Of a DNA stretch of 64,000 bases, positions 22,996 through 33,923 are shown one piece after another. The position numbers and the translations under genes were made by a program. The notes beneath the pieces were generated by a model. That model was not told the DNA's origin, did no database searches, and saw only the letters and a list, made by a program, of their open reading frames with translations. This DNA is from Leptidea sinapis (Eukaryota > Arthropoda > Insecta > Lepidoptera > Pieridae). How positions within the stretch are numbered: position 1 is the stretch's first letter; each line of letters opens with the position of its first letter. The stretch lies in the NCBI RefSeq assembly GCF_905404315.1, contig NC_066270.1, positions 13,844,001-13,908,000 on the forward strand. The letters run 5' to 3'.

Positions 22996-23260
22996 TTGTT
23001 TCTTCATCTATGTTTAGTTTAATTTTCAAATTAAATTTATACATTTTAATACCAGAAGTAAGGGTTAGATTTCAAAGAGCTACATCTCAATCAGTCAATT
23101 TTCTAATAAGCACCTCGAATATATCTCAGCAAGATAGAAAATTAAACGAATTATGACTGTAACAAATTTTGATGGACAAGTCGTAAATAGTCAGCCACGC
23201 TTGTATTACATATGCAATTTTTTTTAAAGTTTTTTATCTCTATACGCAAGTAGGTATATT

Positions 23261-23786
23261 CTAAGGCGTGGTTGCATCAACTAACTTTAACAATAACAAA
23301 CATGTTAAAGTACCGGTTAAGCATAAAATGTGTTTTTTTTATGAAAATAAGGGACGAGACGAGCAGGACCTTCAGCTGATAGTAATTGATACGCCCTGCC
23401 CATTACAATGCAGTGCCGCTGAGGATTCTTGAAAAACCTAAAAATTATTAAAGGCACTAACATCTTCGCTCGTCACCTTGAGACATAAGATGTTAAGTCT
23501 CATTTGCCCAGTAATTTCACTAGCTACGGTGCCCTTCAGACCGAAACACAGTAATACTTACACATTACTGCATCACGGCAGAAATAGGCGCCATTGTGGT
23601 ATCCATAATCTAGCCAGCATCCTGTGCAAAGGAGCCTTCCACTGATAGATGTGTGATCATGTGTTGCACCATTTTTAGATGACATCATAACTTTAACTGT
23701 TAAATACCTATGCCAGCGTTACTGTTAACATTAAATTTGACTTAAACTTTAATTATAACAGCCAATGTGGTGTAACCCAGCCTAAG
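23261..23786. mobile_element. MITE-3 carrying a nested SINE-alpha
   Basis: Left CTAAGGCGTGGTTGCATCAA and right (inverted) CTTAGGCTGGGTTACACCAC bound the element. Internal TTAAAGTACCGGTTAA is shared, inverted, with 31180-31215. A SINE-alpha splits it at 23333-23648. Confidence 0.7.
23333..23648 (-). mobile_element. SINE-alpha with probable 5-bp target duplication ATGTG
   Basis: A full-length inverted copy with ATGTG on both sides (23328-23332 and 23649-23653). Because it lies inside MITE-3, both boundaries can be judged, which supports retroposition of SINE-alpha. Confidence 0.85.
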
Positions 23787-23934
23787 TCTATTTGTGTAAC
23801 ATTATATGTGACAGACTTATTACATTCTTACGGAAAACTTTCCACGGCATTAGAAAATCGTAACGATTGATTTTCCCATCACTATATCGGTTCACGTAAA
23901 CATTGCATATGCATATGACTCTACATCACTACAC

Positions 23935-24350
23935 ATTATAAAACAAATTCCTCCGCCACGTCTGTCTGTTCGCGATAAACTCAAAAACTACTACACCGTA
24001 TTTCATGTTGTTTTCACCAATAGATAGCGTGGTTGCAAACATAAACGAAATTTGTTGAAGATGACCGAAAAAAATAAGCCATGTGGGAGCTTTCATCGAA
24101 AACGCTATCCTTTGAGATATAACAAAATAATGTATGGTGGGATTGTGTATCTTATATAGGTCTACAGAAAAGTCCGCGATGGCCTATGTCTAACTCTTAA
24201 GGATAACATAATATATACATTTTAATACTTAAAAAATTGGCTATTATAAAGCGGTAATGTAAATGGTATTAACACAAATACTATATTAATTTTTCTGAAT
24301 ACTTAGGTACATCTTTTATTTTATTGCCAGAACTGTCGGGTTAGCCTAGT
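23935..24350 (+). repeat. Dispersed non-coding repeat
   Basis: CCACGTCTGTCTGTTCGCGA, AAACTCAAAAACTACTAC and CTACAGAAAAGTCCGCGATG recur in the same order at 27140-27440. Confidence 0.6.
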
Positions 24351-25910
24351 GTCTATATAAAACTTAAAATATTTTTAATTTTTTTGTCTTTCTTTAGATA
24401 AGATTATAATATCAGTTAAAAAGACGTGGAGCAAATGTATATTTACTACGTATCAAGTACCTAAAAACAAACTTTCATGGTTTTATTCTCCGTAAATGAA
24501 GAATTCCCATGCAATCTTTCATGACTTATTTAAAATGGTAGCTTATATACTTTCCCAAGGTCTAGTCTGTTTTGTACTAAATATAATTAAAATCGAATTC
24601 GGATTGAGGCGTGGAAACGTGTCGTTGTTTGGACTCCCATACGAGCTTACCTCTCTTATTTCATCATCACACAGTTAGGAAAACGCTAGGACAAATATTT
24701 ATTTATTTCTTATCAAGTGCCTAAATACAAAATTTCATGTTGTCATCTTCAATAATGACTAACTTACATACAAACATCCATCCCCTGTTTCCTTTTCGCA
24801 ATAAAAGCCAAGAATATGTTCTTTTTCATGCTCTAATCTGTCTCCGTACTAAGATAATTAAAATCGTAACAAACAAACTTACATTCGCATTTATAATATT
24901 ATAGTAGAGATATATATACGTTTAAAGATTCTTGTTTGTGTGTACCTTTGATGTATCTTTATAAATAAGTAACTCCTTTGATTATTCTGTCGGTTTAAAG
25001 TTCTTTAGTTATCGTGGAAAATATTATGACAGATTAACACACAAATTCCTTACTTACTAAATTTTTCTCACAAACAACGCTTTAGCATATTACATGCATT
25101 GTGTCTTTGATAGAGTTGATAATATCTAAATTATCTTCATTATTTTGAATTGTTCAATTATTGTAATAACAACAATTCCATAAGTTTCTGCGTGCTTGTA
25201 TAGTTTCTAGATTTTTTTCTATACTTTTAGTAAGTAAAATACGGTATTACTTCCAGAATTTTATAGCTCTATGTCAACGCAAAATACCCTATAAATTTTG
25301 ATTCCCATGAGAGTGTTGAAATATACGTTTTTTGTAGCACAAAAAGCCGTGAGTTCCGTTTTTCCTGTCGAGGTAAGGAACCCTAAAAAGTATAGTACAA
25401 TAATGCATAGTACGAAAATATTGAATTTTTCTTATTCATTTACATTGAAAACGTAATTTAAATAAATATGTTGTTTTTTTGTCTTTTATTGAATATCTAT
25501 ATTTTAATTTGATTATTTATAAATTTTGCACCTACATGTTATTAATATATTTTTAATGTGAATTTTTGATGAGCGATTAAATAAATAAATTCCATTGAAA
25601 GTTCAGTTAATATTTTCTTAACCTGTTCCACTGTAAAATAACGCGATATGAAATTTCCAAAGTACAGTAATTATTCTACACATAAATCAATAACAATATA
25701 ATTATTGCATTTACTTGAAATTATATTTAATTTTTCAGAAGTTTACGTTAAGTATATACATGGAAGTACAAATTAATGATTTAAAATACTTGTAAATACC
25801 AAATTGATTTATATTTTTATGGCGACTTTTTATGATTTATATGGTTTTGATAACATTATCCTTAATTTATTTATAAACTTAATCGTAATGAAATTGTCTT
25901 AATCATCTAA
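24351..25910. other. Long stretch without a recognised gene
   Basis: AT-rich. About 24870-24920 (AAACTTACATTCGCATTTAT) looks like the end of a dispersed repeat. I looked here on the minus strand for later exons of gene C and found none. Confidence 0.45.
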
Positions 25911-25913
25911 AGC

Positions 25914-26062
25914 GAGAGCAAAAAAAGAATGCTGGGAGAGTTTCTTGCACCTCTTCTTCTCTCTCAAAGCGCCATTTGCTTGCAAAGCGATAGTAGTATT
26001 AGAAAAAATATTAGAAAGACTTCTAAAGGAATCAATTTTGAGAAAATGAAAGCATTTTAATA
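25914..26062 (+). mobile_element. LINE-J extreme 3' end
   Basis: AATGCTGGGAGAGTTTCTTG, TCTCTCAAAGCGCCATTTGC and ATCAATTTTGAGAAAATGAA match the 3' UTR of LINE-J at 32570-32720. Only about 150 bp remain, just downstream of gene C exon 1 within its intron. Confidence 0.75.
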
Positions 26063-26155
26063 AGTTATTAAAGATCTATCTTATTTGAATAAAAATATTT
26101 GATTTTAAATCTAAATATCAATTTTTTTATTGAGAATAAATAGTTATATACTCAC

Positions 26156-26779
26156 AGCTGCATGTTGTGTAGCATCGTTCACGTCAGTTTCAAAATTCCA
26201 TTGCGCTGCCACATTATTGGTACATTCCTTTGAAGCCTGGTCATCCGCCTGCTTCAGGAAATCCCTTATCTGATGTAAGCTTACTTGACTCACTCTATCA
26301 TCTAGTCTATTCGACGTGAAATCCCTATTAAATTCATAAGGGTTTGCGCCCACAAAATTGGGATCATCACGAACGAAATTGGGATCATTGCGTCGGAAAT
26401 TTGGATCACTGTTGATATCTATACGATCATCGCGGTTCCTCTCATCAAAAGGTCGAAGTGTTGAACTCTGACCATTCCCAAATCCACTTGGATATCCGTT
26501 GTTGCTAATATCAGGAGTTATACCACTAAATGGGGTTGAAGAAACTGGGAATACTCCAGGAGTTACTGAACTCGGAGGGCGGGATGTACTGTATTGAAAG
26601 GATCTAACGAAATTGTTATTAGGTTGAGTGCTTGATACACCATAACTGTATGGGTTTCTCTGTGTGCTTGAGACTTGCGGTAACTGCGGAAGGTCTAGTT
26701 GAGGCTCTGCAAACGCAAGCGAGAGAAGAATGAACTTCAGCCATAGGCCTAGTATTTTTCTGGTGTGGACGCAAGCCAT
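26156..26779 (-). CDS. Gene C: first coding exon of a third ACE-like gene, with low-complexity N-terminal extension
   Basis: Codons 1-208 from ATG at 26779. Residues about 8-24 (ILGLWLKFILLSLAFA) look like a signal peptide or anchor. A Ser/Thr/Pro/Asn-rich stretch (25-115) follows, then an acidic segment with three DPNF heptads near 124-144, and from about 167 a helix with SLHQIRDFLKQADDQASKE and AAQWNFETDVNDATQHAA. That last part matches the start of M2 domains (compare gene A's LALASWDYESNITDFNEKRL). The exon ends in phase 0 at GCT before gtgagt, the same position and phase as gene A exon 1. The frame is open upstream to 26968, but that part has no signal peptide, so the Met at 26779 is preferred. 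Long extensions are known for Ance-3-type insect homologues; that assignment is a guess. Later exons were not found in 1-26100. Confidence 0.75.
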
Positions 26780-26990
26780 TGCTGGCTGATATAGATGTAG
26801 AACGCGGTCAGTTCCCTGATAGATAAAGTCTGCTATCAGGTGTCGACTGGTAACCAATGGTGCGTGGTACCTGTTTGAACTCGCGTCGAGAACTGTGTTT
26901 GCTTGTCGCTTGTTTGAACTCAGGCCGTGTGAATCGGCATTGTTTTCAGTTCGTCCGCACAAGTACAAAGTTAGAAGGCCTTGTAGGTAC
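26780..26990 (-). promoter_or_regulatory. Putative 5' UTR and promoter-proximal region of gene C
   Basis: This stretch is less AT-rich than its surroundings and continues the gene C frame without stops to 26968. It lacks repeat hallmarks. A TATA box is not evident. An open but unconserved-looking 5' leader is the simplest reading; an alternative upstream start at 26968 cannot be excluded. Confidence 0.35.
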
Positions 26991-27139
26991 AGATTTGGCT
27001 CTAGGAAAATCTATGCTTTTAAATCAGTTGCGGTATGATTTCGGAGGTTTATACCGTTGATTAATTACTGATGGAAATGTAATGAGATTCAATAGCGAAT
27101 AATTATTATAATTATCAATTTAAAGTCATGAAACATTAT

Positions 27140-27630
27140 CAAATCTAGCTGGTGATCGGTGCGCTCTCTCGGTCTGTCTGTCTGCTCGCGATAAACTCAA
27201 AAGCTACTGCACTGATTGTCATGCTGTTTTCACCAATGGATAGCGTGAGTCTCGAGAAAGGTTTTTGTATATGGCTTGTTTAGTTCTGGGAGCTGTGGGA
27301 GCAACGGAAACGCTGCATAAACCATTTGAGATATAAAAGATTAATGTAAGGTGGAACTGTGTATCTTATAATATAGTTCTACAGAAAAGTCCGCGATAGC
27401 ATATATCTTAAGGATAAGATACTATATCCATTTTAATACTTTAAGAATTGGCAACGATAAAGCGGTAATGTAGAAGCTGTTAACCATATTAATCCTTATC
27501 AGTTTATTATTACATAATATAAAATCATTAATTTCCCATAGCTTAAGATTAAATTATTCCCGAAAACTTAGGTAGGTACATCATATTTTTTTTTCTATTG
27601 ACAGAACAGCGTCGGTTGGGTCAGCTAGTT
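27140..27630 (+). repeat. Dispersed non-coding repeat
   Basis: Second copy of the 23935 unit, ending CTATTGACAGAACAGCGTCG then GGTTGGGTCAGCTAGTT, the GTTG-type end. Confidence 0.65.
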
Positions 27631-27724
27631 AACTGTATAAAATTAAATTGCGTTAGTTCAATCAAAAAATTTATCATTTCAATTATCGTAACATATACTT
27701 TGAGACTCAAACAGCTTTCTTATT

Positions 27725-27935
27725 TCAAAGTCAAAGTCAAATAGACTTTATTTAAATAGGCTTAAACTAAGCGCTTTGAATCATCACTACTAATATTTCT
27801 ATTAAATTACTGAATCTACCATATTATGTTCAAAAAAATTAGAACTCTTGAGAAGAATATATAAGATATTTATAATTATCTAGTAAGTTCCAGCCACCAC
27901 TCTTTTTGATATGGGTTGGACATACTATGCCATAT
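27725..27935 (-). mobile_element. LINE 3' end (GACTTTGACTTT tail family)
   Basis: AAAGTCAAAGTCAAATAGAC at the left is the reverse of the 13330 unit's tail; similarity runs to CCACTCTTTTTGA. Confidence 0.65.
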
Positions 27936-28083
27936 TTGAACTTAAGATACAAAATAAATTAACTAATATATAAAATTATGTTTCATACATGTCCGATTGC
28001 CTGTAAGTAGAATCGCAATTATCAGTTTTTTAAGTATGCTGTAATTATAGTGGAATGTATGTTGTAGTTTCTGTAGGTAATCT

Positions 28084-28112
28084 TAAATAAATAAATAAAT
28101 AAATAAATAAAC
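28084..28112. repeat. (AAAT)n microsatellite
   Basis: About seven tandem TAAA units. Confidence 0.9.
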
Positions 28113-28289
28113 TAAATTGTCCTCTTATGATTAAATTAGCTTTTACTTCAATTGAGAGCTCAGTTAAAGTATGAAACAGTGCCATCTAGCAAAATAAAAT
28201 AAAGATAATTTTGAAGTAAAGAAAAACAACCATTATACAGCTTTTCTCTATTTAGATTCCTCTATCGAAAGATTTCAACGCGCTGAAAG

Positions 28290-28520
28290 TATTGCTCATT
28301 GCAATAATAATAATAATAATAAAGCCTTTATTAATGATTTTCCATTTGATTTCTAAATTTTAGTGTTAGTATGTTAGTACGGTTAGTCGACAAACATGAT
28401 TATTTTATTATTAACTTTTATGTTAGTAAGTTATAATGCATGCACTATGTTAGTATTCTTCATCATTTTCAAATGGATCCCAGTTGGGTAAAGGGCTCCT
28501 CCATTCCTTTCTATTTTTAC
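28290..28520 (-). mobile_element. RTE-like LINE 3' end
   Basis: Inverted match to 6655-6870: (TAA)n at 28300-28322, ATTTTCCATTTGATT and TCCCAGTTGGGTAAAGG. Confidence 0.65.
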
Positions 28521-28704
28521 TTGCTATTTTAACTTTCTACTTGCAATAAGCAATAGAATCTCAAGATAACCGTAATAGTGGACTGACTCGTTGACTGAGA
28601 CAAACTTTTTTGAAAAGCTGTACAAAAAACAGTATATCCAAATTTAAAAAGGATGGAGTTTCGTATTTCAGGTAAGGTCCCTTCAACAAAATTTTGACTG
28701 AATT

Positions 28705-29008
28705 TTTTTTAATGAAAATAAGGGACGAGACGAGCAGGATGTTCAGCTGATGGTAATTGATACGACCTGCCCATTACAATGCAGTGCCACTCAGGATTTT
28801 GAATAACCCAAAAATTCTGATGGACACTAAATTGCGCTCGTCACCTTGAGACATAGGATGTTAAGTCTCATTTGCCCAGTAATTCCACTAGCTACGGCAC
28901 CCTTCCGACCGAAACACAGTAATGTTTACTTACTGCTTCACGGCAGAAATAGGCGCCGTTGTTGTACCCATAATCTAGCCAGCATCCGGTGCAAAGGACC
29001 CTCTCACG
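28705..29008 (-). mobile_element. SINE-alpha copy
   Basis: A near-complete inverted copy, abutting an RTE fragment at 29010. Confidence 0.9.
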
Positions 29009-29009
29009 A

Positions 29010-29265
29010 GTAGATGATTGCGAAACTGAAGTGGCAGTAGGCAGGGCATATAGCTCGACGAACATATGGCCGTTGTGGCAGTAAAGTCCTTGAATGGTGA
29101 CCACGTACCGGAAGACGCAGACGGTAGGCCCCCCCACCCAAAAGATGAACCGACGATCTGTTCATGATTGCCGGAATTTGTTGGAGGAGACTAGCGCAGG
29201 AGATCTTTGGGGAAGGCCGTTGTCCAGCAGTGGACATCTTCCGACTGATATGATGATGATGATGA
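29010..29265 (+). pseudogene. RTE-type LINE 3' end
   Basis: The plus strand reads IAKLKWQ, AGHIARRTYGRCGSKVLEW, TDDLFMIAGI and EIFGEGRCPAVDIFRL-like pieces, then (TGATGA)n at 29249-29264. Frames are broken. Confidence 0.8.
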
Positions 29266-29454
29266 ACCAGATACATAAGCTAGATTTAATTAGGCGTTAT
29301 TTTCCGTAAATCTATAACTATCCAAAAGTTGTGGAATAAGAGTATAGATTTTTGTCAACCGCAGTTAGCTTCGCCGGGTTAGCTAAAATAATAATAAACT
29401 ACTGTAAAAACACAGTTACAATTACACGCGTTGAGTGTTTTATTTAAATGTATT

Positions 29455-29765
29455 ATTAAGTGAAAAACTCTGTTGTAAGTGAACTCCTCCTAAACGGCTG
29501 GACCGATTTTAATGAAACTTTCTGTGTGACTTCAGGTGGATTCGAGAATGGTATAGATTCACAATTGTACTATCTTCTAAACGGTTGGACCGATTTTGAT
29601 GATTTTTTTGTGTGTTCCAGTGAATTTGAGTTTGGTTTAGACTCTCAATTCCGTCCATATAATATAATTCTCCTGCTCATGTGTATGTTAATGAACTCCT
29701 TCTAACAGCTGGACCGATTTTTCAAATTTAAGACGTGTGTACAGGACAACGTCTGTCGGGTCCTC
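29455..29765 (+). repeat. GTTG-type dispersed repeat with internal duplication
   Basis: The motif CTAAACGGCTGGACCGATTT occurs repeatedly (29492, 29577, 29701 variants) before CAGGACAACGTCTGTCGGGT. An 81-codon frame spans it but is built of these repeats. Related copy at 44840-45175. Confidence 0.6.
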
Positions 29766-29999
29766 TACTATAAATATAAATCTGTAGGGTCTACGTGGTT
29801 CGGGTAGCGTATTTTAATAATTCAGATTTTTTTTTTATAATATTATAATATTTAAAGATAGAAAAATATAATATTATAAGTTTATTTGACTATTTAATTT
29901 TGACTTTGAAATTTAAGAAATAGAGTCCCGAGGGCGAAGGTTCACGACAATTCCAGAGGTGTTTCGAACGACATAGTATTATTATTATTATACGTGTCA

Positions 30000-30195
30000 T
30001 CGAAAATTCTGAGCGGCACTACAACTGCGCCCGTCACCTTGAGACATAAGATGTTAAGTTTTATTTGCCCAGTAATTTCACTAGGTAGGGCACCCTTCAG
30101 ACCGAAACACAGTAATGCTTACACATTACTGCTTCACGGCAGAAATAGGCCCCGTTGTGGTACCCATAATCTAGCCGGCATCCTGTGCAAACTGG
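30000..30195 (-). mobile_element. SINE-alpha fragment
   Basis: The T run and first half of the hairpin are absent; it continues to CATCCTGTGCAAACTGG. Confidence 0.85.
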
Positions 30196-30432
30196 TAAAT
30201 TGATAATTGTGAAGTAACTAAAACCTTACACAATAAGTGACCACTCCTAAGCTTGTAATTGGTGTGTCAGGCAGTATGTAGGTGATTTCAACAAAACGAA
30301 AGTATTATAATGAGTTGGGAGTTGTACATGTGTATTTTGTAAGATGGTAAATCCAAAGCACCAAACACTGGTTTGCAATTAGCGATGTTTTAAAATATTT
30401 TGTAATTTACTGACTTTTTAACTAATTTAACT

Positions 30433-31243
30433 CTTAGGTTGCGTTGCATCACATTAACTGTTATAGGTTAAGGTTTAAATCAAATTTAATGTTAACAGTT
30501 ACGCTGACTTTAACATAGACTGCAGAATGTGTTGCACCATCGTATTCCTTGGCTTCATCATCAGCCGGAAGACTTCTACTGCTGGACACAGGCCTCCCCC
30601 AAAGATTTCCACGACGATCGGTCCTGCGCTGCTCTCATCCAACGTATTCCGGCGATCTTGACCAGATCGTCGGTCCATCTTGTGGGGGACCTACCAACAC
30701 AGCGTCTTCCGGTACGAGGTCGCCATTGGAGGACTTTACTGCCCCAACGGCCATCTGTCCGTCGGACTATGTGCCCTGCCACTTCAGTCTCGCAATCATT
30801 TGGGCTATGTCGGTGACTTTGGTTCTCCTACGGATCTCCTCACTTCTGATTCGATCTCGCAGGGAAACTCCGAGCATAGCCCTCTCAATTGCCCTCTGAG
30901 CGACCATGAGCCTTCTTATAATGCCCATAGTTAGCGACCACGTATGCGTACCGTAAGTCATTACTGGCAACACACACTGGTGAAAAATTTAAAAATAAAT
31001 TCCTTGGCATAGTTAAAGGTAAAAATGAAATATTAAGTCAATATCGAATATTTATTTGAAACTCTTGACAAGTCGTTTTTAGCTATTTAATTTTAACAAT
31101 ATATTTAACCGCCGAAGATTGGACGGTTACGGTTATGACGTCATCTAAGAATTGTCAAATGGTGCAACCCAATTTTTTGCTTTTTAACCGGTACTTTAAC
31201 ACATTTGTTATTGCTAGAGTAAGTTGATGCAACCCGGCCCAAG
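30433..31243. mobile_element. MITE-3 split by an RTE fragment
   Basis: Left CTTAGGTTGCGTTGCATCAC and right (inverted) CTTGGGCCGGGTTGCATCAA ends. Interior blocks (30470-30535 and 31000-31225) match 9188-9345 and 23261-23786. The RTE piece at 30556-30992 sits in the middle. Confidence 0.65.
30556..30992 (-). pseudogene. RTE-type LINE 3' end, longest copy
   Basis: Minus-strand peptides YGTHTWSLTMGIIRRLMVAQ, AMLGVSLRDRIRSEEIRRRT, AGHIVRRTDGRWGSKVLQWR and RWTDDLVKIAGIRWMRAAQD lie in two frames separated by a frameshift near 30775, then the 3' tail. This is the family's C-terminal domain after the RT core. Confidence 0.85.
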
Positions 31244-31489
31244 AATTACAATTGGTGATTGTTTTATCATACTCAAATCTTAATGACCTGATTTACGTGT
31301 TTTTTTCTTCTCCCGCGATAATGGCTGATGATATAAATTGATTAATGGCTTTCATTTGATAGTTTAAAGCGTTGGTGGTGAATAAAGCCAAAATTGTAAC
31401 TTCAAAAACTCTATTCCAAAACAAAAGATATAATATGCACTAAAAAGTATAAAAATAATTGTGTATTTTTATAAAATCTAATTCTAGTT

Positions 31490-31790
31490 ACAATCATTGA
31501 TATTTTTGGATACGGCGTACTCCCGTCGCGGCCCCACCCTCGCCTCTCGCCTTGTCAGGCGCGTGCGACACAAGCACATCTCACCTACAACTATGTATAT
31601 ATATTTACAAACCTACCTTGTCTGACACTGTAACAACATGGAACCACACGGGAAGCACCAGATTTCAAATAAAAAATGAATTATCAAAATCGGTTCACCC
31701 AGTCGAAAGTTCTGAGGTAACAAACATAAAAGAAACATACCGATGAAATGATAACCTCCTCCTTAACTGAAGTCGGTTTAAAATCATTGG
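31490..31790 (+). repeat. Dispersed repeat with GC-rich head
   Basis: A GC-rich 50 bases (CCGTCGCGGCCCCACCCTCG) precede TCGGTTCACCCAGTCGAAAG and a terminal TCCTCCTTAACTGAAGTCGG, a widespread lepidopteran repeat end. Coding capacity not recognised. Confidence 0.5.
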
Positions 31791-31969
31791 CCTTCACCAC
31801 GTTGCAGCTGTCCTCAGTTCGATCTTCGTCCACCACGTGCTAATGTGTTTATGATTATCGAATTCATATGAACGTTTTAATAGTCGGCAATACTATTGTC
31901 TTTGCTCTGGAGCCACAAGAGATTATGGACTGCGGTGATCACCTACCATCAAAGATAAAGCCAAATAAA

Positions 31970-32215
31970 CTTAATTCAATTGGATTACCTTAAGCGCATT
32001 TGAATCGTCACTATAAACATTTCTTGTACATTACTGAATATACCATATGTTCGGAAAAAGTAGAGTTCGTGAGAAGAACAGTTACAAGAAACTCAACAGC
32101 TACTATTTTCAATCAAATTGAGTATTTTACAAAGGCTGTAATATACATAAAAAAATTGTTTTTAAGGTGCTGCATCTAATATATGAATTGTGTTAGTAAA
32201 CAGCCTTTTGAATAC
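31970..32215 (-). mobile_element. LINE 3' end (GACTTTGACTTT tail family), diverged
   Basis: AAGCGCATTTGAATCGTCAC, GAAAAAGTAGAGTTCGTGAG and AAGGTGCTGCATCTAATATA match the inverted 13330/34255 units. Confidence 0.6.
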
Positions 32216-32284
32216 CAAATATATACGTTTAATATCACAAAAATTGTCACCTTTTTGCTCTTAATAGTGATTTTCATTTTTATA

Positions 32285-32725
32285 AGACTAGAAATAAGGG
32301 ATTGCTTGTAACTAATTCTAGTAGGCTTCATAAGATACACAATAGCTTAAAGAGTAAATGTATACACTTCTATAATAAAGTCCCAGCCACTGTTCAGGCA
32401 TTATCTATAAATAAATTTAAATATTTTATAAACAAATGGCTCTGTCGTAAATCCTATCACTCCACACCTGAATATCTAAATGGTCGGACAGCCTGGGACT
32501 AGATTGTGATTATTTTATAGCGATAGAAATGACTGTACAATTTTGTATATTTTTATTGAAAAGAGCGCAAAAAAATAATGCTGGGAGAGTTTCTTCCGCC
32601 TCTTCTTCTCTCTCAGAGTGCCATTTGTTTCCGAAGCGGTAGTAGTAGTATCTAGTAGTTGTTAGAAATGACATCAAAAAGAATTATAAAGGAATCAATT
32701 TTGAGAAAATAAATGCCTTTTAAAT
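32285..32725 (+). pseudogene. LINE-J C-terminal fragment, best copy
   Basis: The plus frame reads KGLLVTNSSRLHKIHNSLKS, KCIHFYNKVPATVQALSINK and FKYFINKWLCRKSYHSTPEY, with the codons after it near 32502 closing the ORF. A 3' UTR (AATGCTGGGAGAGTTTCTTC, CCGAAGCGGTAGTAGTAGTA) and AATAAATGCCTTTTA end follow. This is the C-terminus of a non-LTR RT protein; the 5' side is truncated near 32285. Confidence 0.85.
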
Positions 32726-33150
32726 AGCAAATTACATGTATTGTTGATAAGCAATAAGTCCTAACCACTATCAAGTGAATAACAAATTCGTTTCAAGCCT
32801 CCATTGAAGGCTGAGATAGTAAAGATATGTTGATACTTAAGATGCATCGTCAACGCGCCCTATATTATGCGTAGTAATTTTCCTTTTTCCGCTGCCCGTT
32901 AGCGTGGGAAACTGTGTTATATGATAATTCAGCACTTAACTGTTCGTTTAATATGTGCTTGCGTTGAATATATATGAGTAAATTATATGAGGCAAAAGAT
33001 AACGTACTTTTGGACATCTGGACGGTTTCATGGTGGGGTCAATATATATCAAAGCCATATCTGTTTAGTATTGAAAAAATTGTATTTCTTTCATCATATC
33101 CAATATAAAAGTTATGCGTTCCATTTTGCTATTTATATACATTAAAAAAA
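32726..33150. other. No gene recognised
   Basis: AT-rich, nothing supported. Confidence 0.4.
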
Positions 33151-33154
33151 CTTT

Positions 33155-33468
33155 AATATATCTAATATATAAAATTCTCGTGTCATGGTGTTACACTTTG
33201 AACTCCTCCGAAACGGCTTGACCGATTCTCATGAAATTTTGAGTGCATATTGGATAGGTCTGAGAATCGGACAACATCTATTTTTCATTCCCCTAAATGT
33301 TAAGGGTGGTCCACACGATTTTTTTTTTATTTTTTTTTTTAAATTTGTTTGTTTATTAGTCAGTATTAAAAAATACATACAACTTCAAATTTTCACCCAT
33401 CTACGATCAACAGTTACTTTTGTATCGCGATTTTAATATCGGCAATACAACGTTTGCTGGGTCAGCTA
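33155..33468 (+). repeat. GTTG-type dispersed repeat, second complete-looking copy
   Basis: Close match to 18385-18690 along its length, ending CAACGTTTGCTGGGTCAGCT and followed by a (TA)n run at 33471-33487. Confidence 0.75.
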
Positions 33469-33513
33469 GTATATATATATATATATTTATAGTTTTATTT
33501 GCTTACATTAAAT

Positions 33514-33923
33514 ATTGGTCACCGCTGCGCTCCAACTAGATACCGCAGGCGTCGTCGCAATGTGCGGCAACTAACACTACGCCCAAATGGGCGTACTGGA
33601 GCCAGTCCCGAACAATATGTGACGTTGACTTGCCATGTTCTGTTAAACTTTGCTAATAATTGAAACTAAAATGCCTGGTGTAGCAGCAATACTTTGTAAA
33701 AATAATACTACAAGAAATATGAAACACTATACACATATTATCAGTAAGTATTTTGTATTTTATTAATTGCAATGTAAAATTACACGAGGCGTAAAATTAT
33801 TACAAAATTTGAAAGATGCCATTGAGTGTCAAAATGCCATATAAGCGTCTAATAGTTGCCGTAATAAAAAAGCTATTGTTCTTAGATAGTCCGGTATCTA
33901 ATTGGAGCGCAACGGAGACCAAT
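33514..33923. mobile_element. Non-autonomous inverted-repeat element, 410 bp
   Basis: Left ATTGGTCACCGCTGCGCTCC and right (reverse complement) ATTGGTCTCCGTTGCGCTCC continue as AAYTAGATACCG, about 32 bp of inverted repeat. The interior is AT-rich with no ORF. Family not identified; no clear target duplication. Confidence 0.75.

Noticed and set aside
1..26100. Possible remaining exons of gene C
   Set aside because: I looked on the minus strand for HEXXH, HEAVGD, KYHVSA and QFQFH-like segments with splice sites and found none; only repeats and AT-rich DNA are visible.
26780..26968. Longer N-terminus for gene C starting at 26968
   Set aside because: It would bury the signal peptide about 63 residues inside the protein; the downstream Met gives a standard secretory start.
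30529..30934. Three plus-strand frames of 84-116 codons
   Set aside because: Antisense of the RTE LINE end, which has recognisable peptides on the minus strand.
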